Below, in pieces: positions 1 through 8,803 of a DNA stretch of 45,673 nt. Every line of letters begins with the position of its first letter. Position 1 is the stretch's first letter. The position numbers were made by a program, and so were the translations under genes. This DNA comes from a virus, in IMG/VR virus record IMGVR_UViG_3300032006_000017, positions 1 through 45,673 of that record. The stretch is one strand, 5' to 3'. Below the pieces are notes generated by a model. That model had not been told where the DNA came from. It did not search any database and was given only the letters and a program-made list of their open reading frames with translations.

Positions 1-507
1 TGTATGCCATATATACCAATCATCACTACCATTTGTCTTCTTCACAAAAATCAGACCTGGAACACTACCTAAATTATGAGCGACTGTCCTATTACTACCG
101 TTTCCTGTGTAGGTAACAATATCGAAGAACCCAGCGGTTTCCTTGTAGGTCCAGGAGACGTATTCTGCACCAGAACTATTAGTAGATCCTCCTGAACCAG
201 TTTTATAACCATCTGAGTCAAAAGATGTAATATCATTAGGTTCACTTGCCTGTGCAGCACTGCTATTTGTAACTAATCTATAACTAATACCTCTTGCTGA
301 ATCAGTAAGAATATTATTTGTTTCACTACTTCTTGATTTAGTCCAAACAAGACCACCTCCAGTTAAATCAATATTATTATTGATTACACGATCACCGCCG
401 CCATTACCTACATATACATACGTGCTGAATATATCGTCAATGTATTCTCCTGCTCCTCCTCCTCCTGCAGCTGCACCTGCTCCAAGCATCATTTGTTGTA
501 TAGGCAT
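1..507 (-). CDS. Tail-fibre/adhesin protein with lectin-like domain, C-terminus cut by window edge
   Basis: The reading frame starts at an ATG (505-507) with Shine-Dalgarno GGAGG about 8 nt upstream and runs open to position 1, so only the N-terminal ~169 residues are present. It begins MPIQQMMLGAG, then a Gly/Ala-rich stretch, then a beta-rich domain with GLVWTKSRSS, FDIVTYTGNG and VAHNLGSVPGLIFVKK. That pattern recurs in marine phage tail-fibre proteins (I believe the domain is catalogued as DUF7483; not verified here). It follows the fibre gene 522-2207 with a 14-nt gap and shares its MPIQ start with an in-frame ATG of the LamG gene upstream. Role inferred: distal fibre or receptor contact. 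Confidence 0.8.
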   Translation of the reverse strand, partial: MPIQQMMLGAGAAAGGGGAGEYIDDIFSTYVYVGNGGGDRVINNNIDLTGGGLVWTKSRSSETNNILTDSARGISYRLVTNSSAAQASEPNDITSFDSDGYKTGSGGSTNSSGAEYVSWTYKETAGFFDIVTYTGNGSNRTVAHNLGSVPGLIFVKKTNGSDDWYIWHT

Positions 508-521
508 CTAACTAACCTCCA

Positions 522-2207
522 TTATGATAATGCTGTTCCTTGCAGATATGCAACACTAGAAGAAACGAAGTACAGTGTTGCCATACCCCTAGCTCCTAAT
601 GTTTTAGATGTAACCGTTGTACCATCTGAAGTTAAGTATGTTGTTACTGCACTACAAGTAATTACCAATCCTCCAGCACTATTATTAAGAAGACTGACCG
701 TATCACCTTCAGAGAATGTAGAGGCAGGGACAGTCCAACCAGTTGTATTAGTTGAAACAACTTTACCTGCATCTGTTACTACAAGTGTTGCTGCAGATCC
801 AGTTACAGATCTTAGAGGTATGTCTCTTACATTACCTAAACTATCAGTACAGATGCCAGTGATTACCACTCCATCGTTAGTCGTCTCAAATTTTTGACTA
901 TTATCATATCTCAAACCTACAGCTCCATCCGCATCCGCAGTGATCATACCATGACCATTAGATTTATCTACAACCTTGAAAGTATCTGCTTGTATTGCTG
1001 AATATGTCCCATTATGCCACAGTTGGAGCTCACTACCATTCCCTAATGCTATATTATCAGAAGTGGCATTGCCATTAGGAACATGAATTCCACCACTAAA
1101 AGTACCAATACCAGTCGTTGTCGTTCCCGAACCAGTCGTCTCAAATTTTTTGGAATTATCATAGTATAAATCTGCGGCTCCGTCTGCAGTAAATGTACCA
1201 CAAATTTCTCCAGTGTATTTTTGAATAGAGGTTTTACTAGCTCTAATCGTGAGTTGACCCGTTCCCGATTCATCAATATATGTGTTAGATCCGTCGTGAT
1301 ATATGGAAAGATCCGATGCATCTCCTACGTTTAATCTTACATTATCGTGTAGATGTACATCACCAGTTCCACTAAATGTGGCAACTCCAGCAATACCCAT
1401 AGTAATGCCAGTACCTATGGTAAGTTGACCACCTGTTATATTAACACCACTCTTGGCAGTTATAAGACCAACCGAATCAACACTCGTTACATCTTCATAG
1501 GTTAAAGTTCCTGCAACAGAGAGACCAGCACCAATATAAACATTCCCTCCTATACCAGCACCACCAGAAACTACTAATGCACCTGTAGATGTTGATGTAG
1601 AATCTGTTGTACTACTTACCCTAGTAATACCACCAAAGGTTGAAGCAGCACTTACATTTAAATCTGCAGTTGTGGTAGCAACACTAACAATATATGCAGT
1701 ATTAGCAAGTCCAGTTAATGCACTTCCATCCCCACTAAATGAATTAGCAACTAAAGTGCCAGCAACTGTAGCAGCACCAGATATATTAACATCAACAAAA
1801 CTACCTATACCAATAGTACCAATACCACTTACATCAATTTGATTAGCAGTTATACCTTGAGAGAAAGATCCAAATCCACTTTGAACATAAAGATTCGTAC
1901 CTACATTAAAATCAGCTCCACTACTATTAACTTCAGCTAAATTAAATCCTTTATATGCAACTACTTGTACTGTTGATCCAACCCCAACAGGAGTATCTAA
2001 TATAATTGTTGATCCATCTGTTGCAGCATAATCAAGAACATTAACTAATTTTACACCATTCCTATAAACATCAATAAGACCTGGATCATACCCTGCAGTG
2101 AAAGTAAAAGTTTTCCCTGCCCCCGTAGGTTGAAAATATTGCTTGGCTAAAACTATTGACGAGTCACCAGGTGCTCTTCCAATATAACCACTCCTATTAA
2201 AACTCAT
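522..2207 (-). CDS. Virion structural protein, tail-fibre-like (561 aa)
   Basis: The N-terminus carries the ~90-residue beta domain shared with the paralogue at 5315-7033 (aromatic/Gly stretch then DVYRNGVKL and YAATDGSTI). It continues with repeated fibre units of the form GIGTIGIGSF.DV..SG.AT and the module TYEDVTSVDSVGLITAKSG. Ser/Thr/Gly richness, near absence of Cys and repeating hydrophobic spacing fit a trimeric fibre. Two YDNS.KFETT repeats occur in the C-terminal half, at DNA about 1135-1165 and 885-915. One base separates it from the stop of 2209-2745. Similar proteins are annotated only as virion structural proteins in marine T4-like phages; receptor recognition is inferred. Confidence 0.85.
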   Translation of the reverse strand: MSFNRSGYIGRAPGDSSIVLAKQYFQPTGAGKTFTFTAGYDPGLIDVYRNGVKLVNVLDYAATDGSTIILDTPVGVGSTVQVVAYKGFNLAEVNSSGADFNVGTNLYVQSGFGSFSQGITANQIDVSGIGTIGIGSFVDVNISGAATVAGTLVANSFSGDGSALTGLANTAYIVSVATTTADLNVSAASTFGGITRVSSTTDSTSTSTGALVVSGGAGIGGNVYIGAGLSVAGTLTYEDVTSVDSVGLITAKSGVNITGGQLTIGTGITMGIAGVATFSGTGDVHLHDNVRLNVGDASDLSIYHDGSNTYIDESGTGQLTIRASKTSIQKYTGEICGTFTADGAADLYYDNSKKFETTGSGTTTTGIGTFSGGIHVPNGNATSDNIALGNGSELQLWHNGTYSAIQADTFKVVDKSNGHGMITADADGAVGLRYDNSQKFETTNDGVVITGICTDSLGNVRDIPLRSVTGSAATLVVTDAGKVVSTNTTGWTVPASTFSEGDTVSLLNNSAGGLVITCSAVTTYLTSDGTTVTSKTLGARGMATLYFVSSSVAYLQGTALS

Positions 2208-2208
2208 T

Positions 2209-2745
2209 TTAGGTTACCCCCTTAAGGATACTTGCAGTTACATCTATTGCATTATCTGTATCCACATATACTCTTACTTCATCATAAGTCTCTAACATGG
2301 TTTTACCAGTATCCGTTATAACAAACGAACTTCCATTAGGTACTGGTATTTTTACTGCCAATCCAACCTCAGTAGAAGCACTGGCATCCCAAATATTAAC
2401 AGTCAAATTAACCTGACTTGTTGTATTGTTAGCAAAAGTTCCACCAATTAAAACACTCTTCGTTTCAGTAGATTGATATGCAGTCGTTACTCCCAAATAC
2501 TTAACCGTTTGATTTGAGGCAGCAGCAGTGTTTACTGAATCACTATCAATAGTTGTAGAATTAACTCCTATTGCAGTAACTTTAGACCCAGCTAAAAACC
2601 ACTCATTATCCACAAGATCACTAACTGCAACACCTACTGTAGATATACCAGTAATCAAATTAGTTGTTATACCAATAGATCCACTTGTGCTAGTTGACAC
2701 AATCCCACATCTTCTTTTTATTGCATTTGAAAACTGTTCTGCCAT
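2209..2745 (-). CDS. Small virion structural protein (178 aa)
   Basis: It begins MAEQFSNAIKRRCG and is rich in Thr, Ser, Val and Ala, with predicted beta content and no enzymatic motif. It lies between two fibre genes and has its own late-promoter-like GATAAATA about 20 nt upstream, which fits a virion component made late. A segment reading LIGGTFANNTTSQVNLTVNIWD resembles the beta-sandwich of small tail-fibre accessory proteins (inference). Exact role unknown. Confidence 0.75.
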   Translation of the reverse strand: MAEQFSNAIKRRCGIVSTSTSGSIGITTNLITGISTVGVAVSDLVDNEWFLAGSKVTAIGVNSTTIDSDSVNTAAASNQTVKYLGVTTAYQSTETKSVLIGGTFANNTTSQVNLTVNIWDASASTEVGLAVKIPVPNGSSFVITDTGKTMLETYDEVRVYVDTDNAIDVTASILKGVT

Positions 2746-2765
2746 TGTTCCTTACTTGTTAATTT

Positions 2766-2773
2766 TATTTATC
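2766..2773 (-). promoter_or_regulatory. T4-type late promoter GATAAATA
   Basis: Minus-strand GATAAATA matches the NATAAATA late -10 element of T4-like marine phages. It lies 20 nt before the ATG of 2209-2745 and overlaps the stop codon of the upstream gene 2772-3863. Confidence 0.6.
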
Positions 2774-3863
2774 AACCGCCAAGTGCGATTGCTAGACCTA
2801 ATGATGCACCTGGTTTTACTTGAATGGTAGCAATACCACTTGTTCCTGCAGGAGTAACCACAATAGCCTGTCCTGTAGAAGATGAGAAGTTAAGTACACT
2901 AGCACCTGCTCCCATATAATCTCCTTCAGAAGAAATAGCAACTTGAGCAGATCCAGTAAAACTAGTAGCAGTTATTAATCCAGATACAACTAAATCTGTA
3001 GCATTTAATTGAGTGATAGTAGCACTCGTGCCTACAAAATCAGTATTTGCTATTCTAGTAAGGGTACTAATAGTACCAACTAGATTAGTTGTATTCAATC
3101 TGGTAATAGTACCAACACCAGTAATGTTGATATTTCTACCATCAACTTCATCATATACAATGTCACCAGTAACTGTTAAATCGCCTGCAATGGTAAGACC
3201 ACCACCAACCCACGCATTAGTAAAGGTTGATACTCCAGTAAATGTAGATGCTCCACTAACTACAATGTCTTTAGAAACATCAAGACGAGTAATAGTACCA
3301 ATTGTACCAACTAGATTAGTTGTATTCAATCTAGTAATTGTACCAACACCAGTGATGTTGATATAAGAACCACCTACATTCTGGAATGAAATATCACCAG
3401 AAACAGAAAGATCCTGTGTTACTGTAAGACCACCACCAACCCAAACATCACTAAACGTAGAAAATCCACTAACTGTTGATGCTCCACCAACGATAATATC
3501 TTTATCAACATCAAATCGGCTAATAGTACCGACACCAGTGATATTCAGGTTTCTACCTGTTACCTCATCATATACGATATCATCTAAAACGTAAAGGTCT
3601 CCACCAACATAAAGATCCCCTCCAGTGGTTGTAATACCACCAGCAGAGGATAATGTTGTAACACCTGATATTCTTACATCACTCAGGAATGTTGAAACTC
3701 CTGTTACTTGTAAAGTAGTAGCACCAATTCCACCAAAAGCATGAAGAGTGTATTGTGGAACTGACGTACCAATACCTACCCTAGAATTGGTGGCATTAGC
3801 TAGAATGAGATCATTACTAACCTCAAGCCCATTTTTGACTACAAAGTTCTTATTTACAGCCAT
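2772..3863 (-). CDS. Tail-fibre-like structural protein with internal repeats (363 aa)
   Basis: The N-terminus MAVNKNFVVKNGLEV is a common start of short phage fibre proteins. The body repeats NITGVGTITRLNTTNLVGTI and VGGGLT..DL.V.GDI, with a 231-nt (77-residue) internal duplication visible at DNA 3075 and 3306. The C-terminus ends in a compact domain (AGTSGIATIQVKPGASLGLAIALGG). Two overlapping NATAAATA late elements lie upstream. Probably a fibre or fibre-associated trimer; which part of the tail it occupies is unknown. Confidence 0.82.
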   Translation of the reverse strand: MAVNKNFVVKNGLEVSNDLILANATNSRVGIGTSVPQYTLHAFGGIGATTLQVTGVSTFLSDVRISGVTTLSSAGGITTTGGDLYVGGDLYVLDDIVYDEVTGRNLNITGVGTISRFDVDKDIIVGGASTVSGFSTFSDVWVGGGLTVTQDLSVSGDISFQNVGGSYINITGVGTITRLNTTNLVGTIGTITRLDVSKDIVVSGASTFTGVSTFTNAWVGGGLTIAGDLTVTGDIVYDEVDGRNINITGVGTITRLNTTNLVGTISTLTRIANTDFVGTSATITQLNATDLVVSGLITATSFTGSAQVAISSEGDYMGAGASVLNFSSSTGQAIVVTPAGTSGIATIQVKPGASLGLAIALGG

Positions 3864-3901
3864 AATGCGGGATCACTCTCCCCCGTATACTTAGTCTTAT
3901 T

Positions 3902-3909
3902 TATTTATA
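3902..3909 (-). promoter_or_regulatory. T4-type late promoter TATAAATA
   Basis: Minus-strand perfect TATAAATA, with an overlapping AATAAATA at 3898-3905, about 39 nt before the ATG of 2772-3863. It lies in the 56-nt gap after the LamG gene. Confidence 0.7.
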
Positions 3910-3919
3910 ATACTTAAGA

Positions 3920-5299
3920 TTAGAATGGTCCACCAACAACTGAAGGAGAAGAAATTGCGGTAATTGTTCCAGGAGTGACAGCTGATCCTGTAGTTGTTGA
4001 TTGACCACAGCATAAAAGCTTCACATTATCACTTATCGCTCCTTGAGAAGAGTTTGTTAAAGGTGATATTGCAGGTATGGGTGAAGTAAAGTTACTTGTA
4101 TAAAGTGCTTGGCCAATTGTAATTCTTACATTACTAATCTTACCATCATACTGTCTTCCTGAACCTGGATTGTGTTGCCTACCAATACTTAAAGTTCTTG
4201 TTTCACCACCACCATCACTATAATTATAAGCAGTTTCTGTAAAATTACCAATTGATGTGCCATTAAGATATAAGTTATTAGAAGTACCATTTCTTACCAT
4301 TGCTACATGATACCAAGTACTATTCGATAGATTCCCACTAGTACTAATTGGGTTAGTACCATTACGACCCCAATAGAAACCATTATCATTTTGGTGCAAA
4401 GCCCACCATGCACCACTAGCACTACTATTTTGATAAGTATCCATAATAGTATCAATACCACCATTAACATTATCAGGCATTATATAACATTCTACGGTAA
4501 AATCATTTGTTAAGAAATTAGGGAAATCTGCAACTGTTAATGCATCACCATCACTTGCTCCATCAAACTGAACAGCATATCCTCCATTACTATAAAATGG
4601 GAATGGGTACTGGTCGCTGCTTGCTGTTGGGTCACCACTAGTGGTAATTGTTCCAGGAGATACGGCAGCCGTTGTTACTGAAGAATTATCTTGACAACAT
4701 AAAAGTTTAGTATTGGTTACATTCGTGAGTGCTGATGAAGGAGGTGAGAAATGATTTGTTCCGTAAACATTTGTTCCTTTAACAAAACGTAAATTAGACA
4801 TATATCCATTAAAAGTCGAACCACCACCGTCATTACCTATAAGAGTTTGAGCAGTAGGCCAGTTAGTAGAATTTGATACGTTTCCTTTTTGTGCTCCATT
4901 ATACCATACATATAATGTTCCACTTTGTCTTGCAACTACTACCTGAGTCCATTCTCCTACAGTTGGAGCAGGATCAATTGTAATATGATTAGTAGTACCA
5001 CCTGTACGAACGACCCAATCACCTTGATAAGCTCCTAACCAAAAACCACCAGTACCTTGGTTGTTAAAATATATGTTATCAAAACTGCCGCCCCATGAAG
5101 CATCAGGATATAACCAAACCTCAAAAGTAAAGTCCTGATCACTTGGAGATAGAACTGCATCACTAGCAAGTATTAATTGGTCATTACCATCAAAGTCAAC
5201 TGAAAAAGGTCCACCAACACCTCTAAATGCAGCACTCATAGCACCTCCACCCATCCCAGTATATCCCTGTATAGGCATTTCCTTTTTATTAAAATACAT
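3920..5299 (-). CDS. Two-domain LamG/concanavalin-like tail protein (459 aa)
   Basis: Two tandem laminin-G-3-like jelly-roll domains are visible. The first, about residues 30-190, contains FTFEVWLYP, GEWTQVVVAR and LYVWYNGAQKG. The second, about 240-420, contains FTVECYIMP, STWYHVAMVRNG and NLYLNGTSIG. Each ends in a KLLCC motif. Such domains bind carbohydrate in many proteins, so a glycan-binding adhesin is likely (inference). An in-frame ATG at 5278 begins MPIQGYTGMGGG, like the left-edge gene, and may be the true start. The 5299 start has a GGAG about 11 nt upstream. Confidence 0.82.
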   Translation of the reverse strand: MYFNKKEMPIQGYTGMGGGAMSAAFRGVGGPFSVDFDGNDQLILASDAVLSPSDQDFTFEVWLYPDASWGGSFDNIYFNNQGTGGFWLGAYQGDWVVRTGGTTNHITIDPAPTVGEWTQVVVARQSGTLYVWYNGAQKGNVSNSTNWPTAQTLIGNDGGGSTFNGYMSNLRFVKGTNVYGTNHFSPPSSALTNVTNTKLLCCQDNSSVTTAAVSPGTITTSGDPTASSDQYPFPFYSNGGYAVQFDGASDGDALTVADFPNFLTNDFTVECYIMPDNVNGGIDTIMDTYQNSSASGAWWALHQNDNGFYWGRNGTNPISTSGNLSNSTWYHVAMVRNGTSNNLYLNGTSIGNFTETAYNYSDGGGETRTLSIGRQHNPGSGRQYDGKISNVRITIGQALYTSNFTSPIPAISPLTNSSQGAISDNVKLLCCGQSTTTGSAVTPGTITAISSPSVVGGPF

Positions 5300-5314
5300 A
5301 ATTTCTAATTCTCC

Positions 5315-7033
5315 TTAAGTCGCATTACTAACATTAGCAATAACTTTAAATCCAGAATCACCTGTACCAGTACCAGTTTTTATAATAGTAAAGGAATATA
5401 TATCCAATCCATCAGAACCACCAGCACTAGGAGCAGATCCACCTACCCATTCTTCTGTTACAGCATTACCATCAATTGTCCAGTTAGCACAATAACCACC
5501 AGCAGCAGCAGTTGCAATAACTGTGACTGATGCAACATCTCCAACTGCCATCTTACTACTTAATGAATAAGTATCATCCCACCTAATATTTGGTGTTCCA
5601 GTTGTTGTTTCTTGAGTAGTAAAATAGAAGACGTTTGCAGTTGCTATACCTATTTGCAAATTATCAGTTAACTTACCTGCTTTTATCCATGCTCCCTCAA
5701 AGAGACCACCAGTAACACCCATACCAGCAGTAGTAGACGTGAAACCCGTTACCTTAATTCCTTCGTTAGTCGTGGCTAATTTAGCAGAGTTGTCATAGTA
5801 TGCTTCAACGGATCCTCCAGCCGTAGCAACAAGCATTGTTTCAGCTGTACCGTTCTTTCTTAAAGAGACAGCACTACTATTAGGTGCTTCTATAAATAAA
5901 TTTCCTTGCGAATTTTGAATATAACTAGAAGCGTTTGAACTTGAATGATAAATTCTTAAATCAGTAGACGAACCCCAATTAGCCTCAACATTATCAGCAA
6001 ACTCTAATGCATCATCTGACCTATCCCATACCATAGAAGCAGTTACACCAGAAAAATCAACATCGCCAGCAAAGGTAGTAAGACCAGCAGTACCAATCGT
6101 TAAAGCAGTACCAACTTTAAACTCTCCAGCACTACCAACAGTTAATCCTGCAAGTGTACCAACTGATGTGATGCTAGTTTGTGCAGCAGTATTGACTGTA
6201 CCAGTTAAATCACCAGTTACATTACCAGTAAGTGGACCTTCAAATGTGGTTGCTTGAACTTTACCAGTAGAAGGAGTAATAGTAACTGCAACTCCAGCAG
6301 CACCGATAAAGGTTGCAACACCAACACCACTAACTGTTAATGCACTACCAACTTTTAATTCACCACCAGTTATATTAACACCACTTTGTGCGGTAATTAA
6401 TCCAACTGAATCAACACTTGTTACATCTTCATAAGTAAGAGTTCCTGCGACAGAAACATTACCACCGACATGCAATTCTGTCCCAACCCGAAGACTTTTA
6501 GCAACACCCACACCACCAGAAACTACTAATGCACCTGTAGATGTTGATGTAGTCTCAGTAGTATCAGTAATACTAGCAGCTCCTGATGTTGTAGTACTAC
6601 CATCAAATGTAGCACCACCAGATACTCTAATATCAGTAAAACTACCAATACCAATAGTACCAACACCAGTTACATTGAGTTGTGCGGGTAGAAAATCTCC
6701 TGCATATAATTCACCAGTTACGTGTAAATTACCATTAACAGCTTGTGATGATGCTGCACCAACAATAACTCCAGCAATATCAAAACTATCAAAAACAGAA
6801 AACTCTAATACATCATCAGCATCTACAGTATCAGAAATTAATGTAACCGTTGTCCCATCAGTTGCAGAAAAATCTCTTCCATCTACAAGACGAACACCAT
6901 TTCTATATACTGCTATTTCATTTATTCTATAACCACCAGTAACTGTAAAATCTGTCTGCCCTTCAGTTGCTGCAATACTAATATTCTTTGACGTAATATT
7001 AGGGGTTAATTCTATGGGTCTTCCTATCGCCAT
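5315..7033 (-). CDS. Virion structural protein, tail-fibre-like paralogue (572 aa)
   Basis: Paralogue of 522-2207: same N-terminal beta domain (INEIAVYRNGVRLVDG, FSATDGTTV) and the same TYEDVTSVDSVGLITAQSG module. A Lys/Ser segment with SLRKNGTAETML and YYDNSAKLATTNEG follows. The C-terminal domain (~residues 450-572, ending FKVIANVSNAT) differs from the paralogue, as expected for a variable receptor-binding tip. A perfect late promoter precedes it and overlaps the stop of the upstream gene. Fibre function is inferred from composition and context. Confidence 0.85.
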   Translation of the reverse strand: MAIGRPIELTPNITSKNISIAATEGQTDFTVTGGYRINEIAVYRNGVRLVDGRDFSATDGTTVTLISDTVDADDVLEFSVFDSFDIAGVIVGAASSQAVNGNLHVTGELYAGDFLPAQLNVTGVGTIGIGSFTDIRVSGGATFDGSTTTSGAASITDTTETTSTSTGALVVSGGVGVAKSLRVGTELHVGGNVSVAGTLTYEDVTSVDSVGLITAQSGVNITGGELKVGSALTVSGVGVATFIGAAGVAVTITPSTGKVQATTFEGPLTGNVTGDLTGTVNTAAQTSITSVGTLAGLTVGSAGEFKVGTALTIGTAGLTTFAGDVDFSGVTASMVWDRSDDALEFADNVEANWGSSTDLRIYHSSSNASSYIQNSQGNLFIEAPNSSAVSLRKNGTAETMLVATAGGSVEAYYDNSAKLATTNEGIKVTGFTSTTAGMGVTGGLFEGAWIKAGKLTDNLQIGIATANVFYFTTQETTTGTPNIRWDDTYSLSSKMAVGDVASVTVIATAAAGGYCANWTIDGNAVTEEWVGGSAPSAGGSDGLDIYSFTIIKTGTGTGDSGFKVIANVSNAT

Positions 7034-7054
7034 CTGAATACTACTGTTTTTACT

Positions 7055-7062
7055 TATTTATA
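7055..7062 (-). promoter_or_regulatory. T4-type late promoter TATAAATA overlapping a stop codon
   Basis: Perfect minus-strand TATAAATA, whose internal TAA is the stop codon of the gene at 7058-8800. It lies 21 nt before the ATG of 5315-7033. Confidence 0.7.
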
Positions 7063-8800
7063 TTGAAGAAGCTGCTGGAAATACTGGTTCGTTATCCGAT
7101 GCTTCATCTGTTGACTCTATAACAATAAATGCAGTGTCATCATTACCACCAACTCGTGTACCACTCAATAAAGTAGTACTAGTAAGAAGAGTTATCTCTC
7201 CATTAGAGTAACCTGATCCTCCTCCACCTCCAGCATTACCACCTAATGATGGACCATCACCACCTCTGGCTCCTGCTCCACCTCCACCACTTTTACTATT
7301 AACACCATTTCCACCATTTTCCCTATACCCAAACCCTGCTTTATATCCTCTATCTATAGTTGCACTACCAATAATTATATCACCATCATAAGTGCGAGCC
7401 TGTACATTTCCCAAATCTTGGCAAGGAGCATAACCCTCATCTGCATAATAATCACCTTGAGTACACTTAGTTAAATATCCACCTTCATTATTATTATTAT
7501 TAAAGTTAACAGCAGAAGTTTCTGATGTCCCACTAGTAGCATAAGAACCATTAGTACCCATTTGACCAGTGGAAATCTGTGCTCCTCCTCCACCACCATT
7601 AATACCTTGACCTCCTTCACCAGCTAGACCTACTCCACCACCATCTCCACCTCTTCCATATTGACCAGCACCACCACCTCCACCACAAACTGCAATAACA
7701 TTTGCTTTACGATACAAAACAGCAGAACCTCCACCACCAGGATTTCCTCCCTGTGGTGCAAGATTAGCAGAATATGGAACTCCTAATTTAATTGTATATT
7801 CTGTGTCTTTAAGAAGAGTAATCTTGAATACTGATATTCCACCATGACCTCTACGTCTACCATACTGTTCATCACCTCTTGAACCACCCATCGTAATCTT
7901 AACTTCACTATTTGTTTCTGATGGATATATTGTAATTGATCTAGTAGAAGCAGATGTATCAGCACGGAAAGATAAATTACCATCTGCTAAGTCATGAGTT
8001 CCACTTGAATTTAATGAAGTAGAGTTCTCACTAAAACATTCATACTTAATAATATTTCTTGCAGTAGTAACATCATACTCAACCACATCAGTATAAACAG
8101 GAGATGGATTTGCTGTAGGATGAGATACTTTACATCTCATGGTAGTAACACCAAGAGTAGTAGAAGATATACTAAGTTGTGTTGTAGCAGATCCTGCAAC
8201 TGTTGAACTATTACTTAATGCAATTCCGTCTTGTTGCCATTCATATGATAAATCAGTATTAGTTCCATCAGTAGCAGTTGCATATAAACTAAAAGTATGC
8301 GTAACACCAGTTGCTATAGTTGCTTCCTCTGGTTGAGTAACGATTGTTATTACAGGAAAAACTGTAAGTGTACCTATTCCAGAATTTAATGGTTCATTCG
8401 TTGCATTTCCTGTAAAATATCCACCTAAACTAACAGAAGTAACTCCACTAATAGACTCAGGAACATAATCAGCTTGTAAATAATATTCTCCTTGATTAAC
8501 ATCATTACTTAAACTACTTACCGTAAGAACAGTAGATCCTGCACCACTAATTGTATTTCCAGCAGAAGTTGTTCCGTCAGTTAAAGATCCAACTCCAACT
8601 CTCCACCATCGATAAGTAATAATTCCAAGATTATTTACTGAATTGGCAACGTCACCAACAGTAGAAAAAGTTGCAGTAGCAATACCAGTAAAGGTTGCTA
8701 TTCCTGCAGTGCTAGTTGCTACTCCAACTGGGTTAGTAGTAAATGATAGGTCAGGACCATTAAGATCCAGACCTGTTGGGACTAATCGGAATAATGACAT
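7058..8800 (-). CDS. Ig-like plus glycine-rich putative adhesin (580 aa)
   Basis: The N-terminal ~240 residues look like two Ig-like beta sandwiches (YRWWRVGVG..., then VTQPEEATIATGVTHTF and LSYEWQQDG... MRCKVSHP). From about residue 340 the protein becomes glycine-rich, with repeated GGGGGAG, GGDGGG and GGGGAGARGG tracts, broken by a Cys-containing insert (LTKCTQGDYYADEGYAPCQ). Such Gly-rich blocks occur in phage adhesins that pack polyglycine-II helices, for example gp38-type adhesins of T-even relatives; the resemblance is compositional, not proven. Located among fibre genes. Likely receptor-binding tip. Confidence 0.82.
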   Translation of the reverse strand: MSLFRLVPTGLDLNGPDLSFTTNPVGVATSTAGIATFTGIATATFSTVGDVANSVNNLGIITYRWWRVGVGSLTDGTTSAGNTISGAGSTVLTVSSLSNDVNQGEYYLQADYVPESISGVTSVSLGGYFTGNATNEPLNSGIGTLTVFPVITIVTQPEEATIATGVTHTFSLYATATDGTNTDLSYEWQQDGIALSNSSTVAGSATTQLSISSTTLGVTTMRCKVSHPTANPSPVYTDVVEYDVTTARNIIKYECFSENSTSLNSSGTHDLADGNLSFRADTSASTRSITIYPSETNSEVKITMGGSRGDEQYGRRRGHGGISVFKITLLKDTEYTIKLGVPYSANLAPQGGNPGGGGSAVLYRKANVIAVCGGGGGAGQYGRGGDGGGVGLAGEGGQGINGGGGGAQISTGQMGTNGSYATSGTSETSAVNFNNNNNEGGYLTKCTQGDYYADEGYAPCQDLGNVQARTYDGDIIIGSATIDRGYKAGFGYRENGGNGVNSKSGGGGAGARGGDGPSLGGNAGGGGGSGYSNGEITLLTSTTLLSGTRVGGNDDTAFIVIESTDEASDNEPVFPAASSI

Positions 8801-8803
8801 TTA

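Noticed and set aside
493-897. 134-codon plus-strand open frame
   Set aside because: Antisense to the fibre gene 522-2207; low-complexity Val/Pro/Thr sequence produced by the opposite-strand codons, with no ribosome-binding site or domain.
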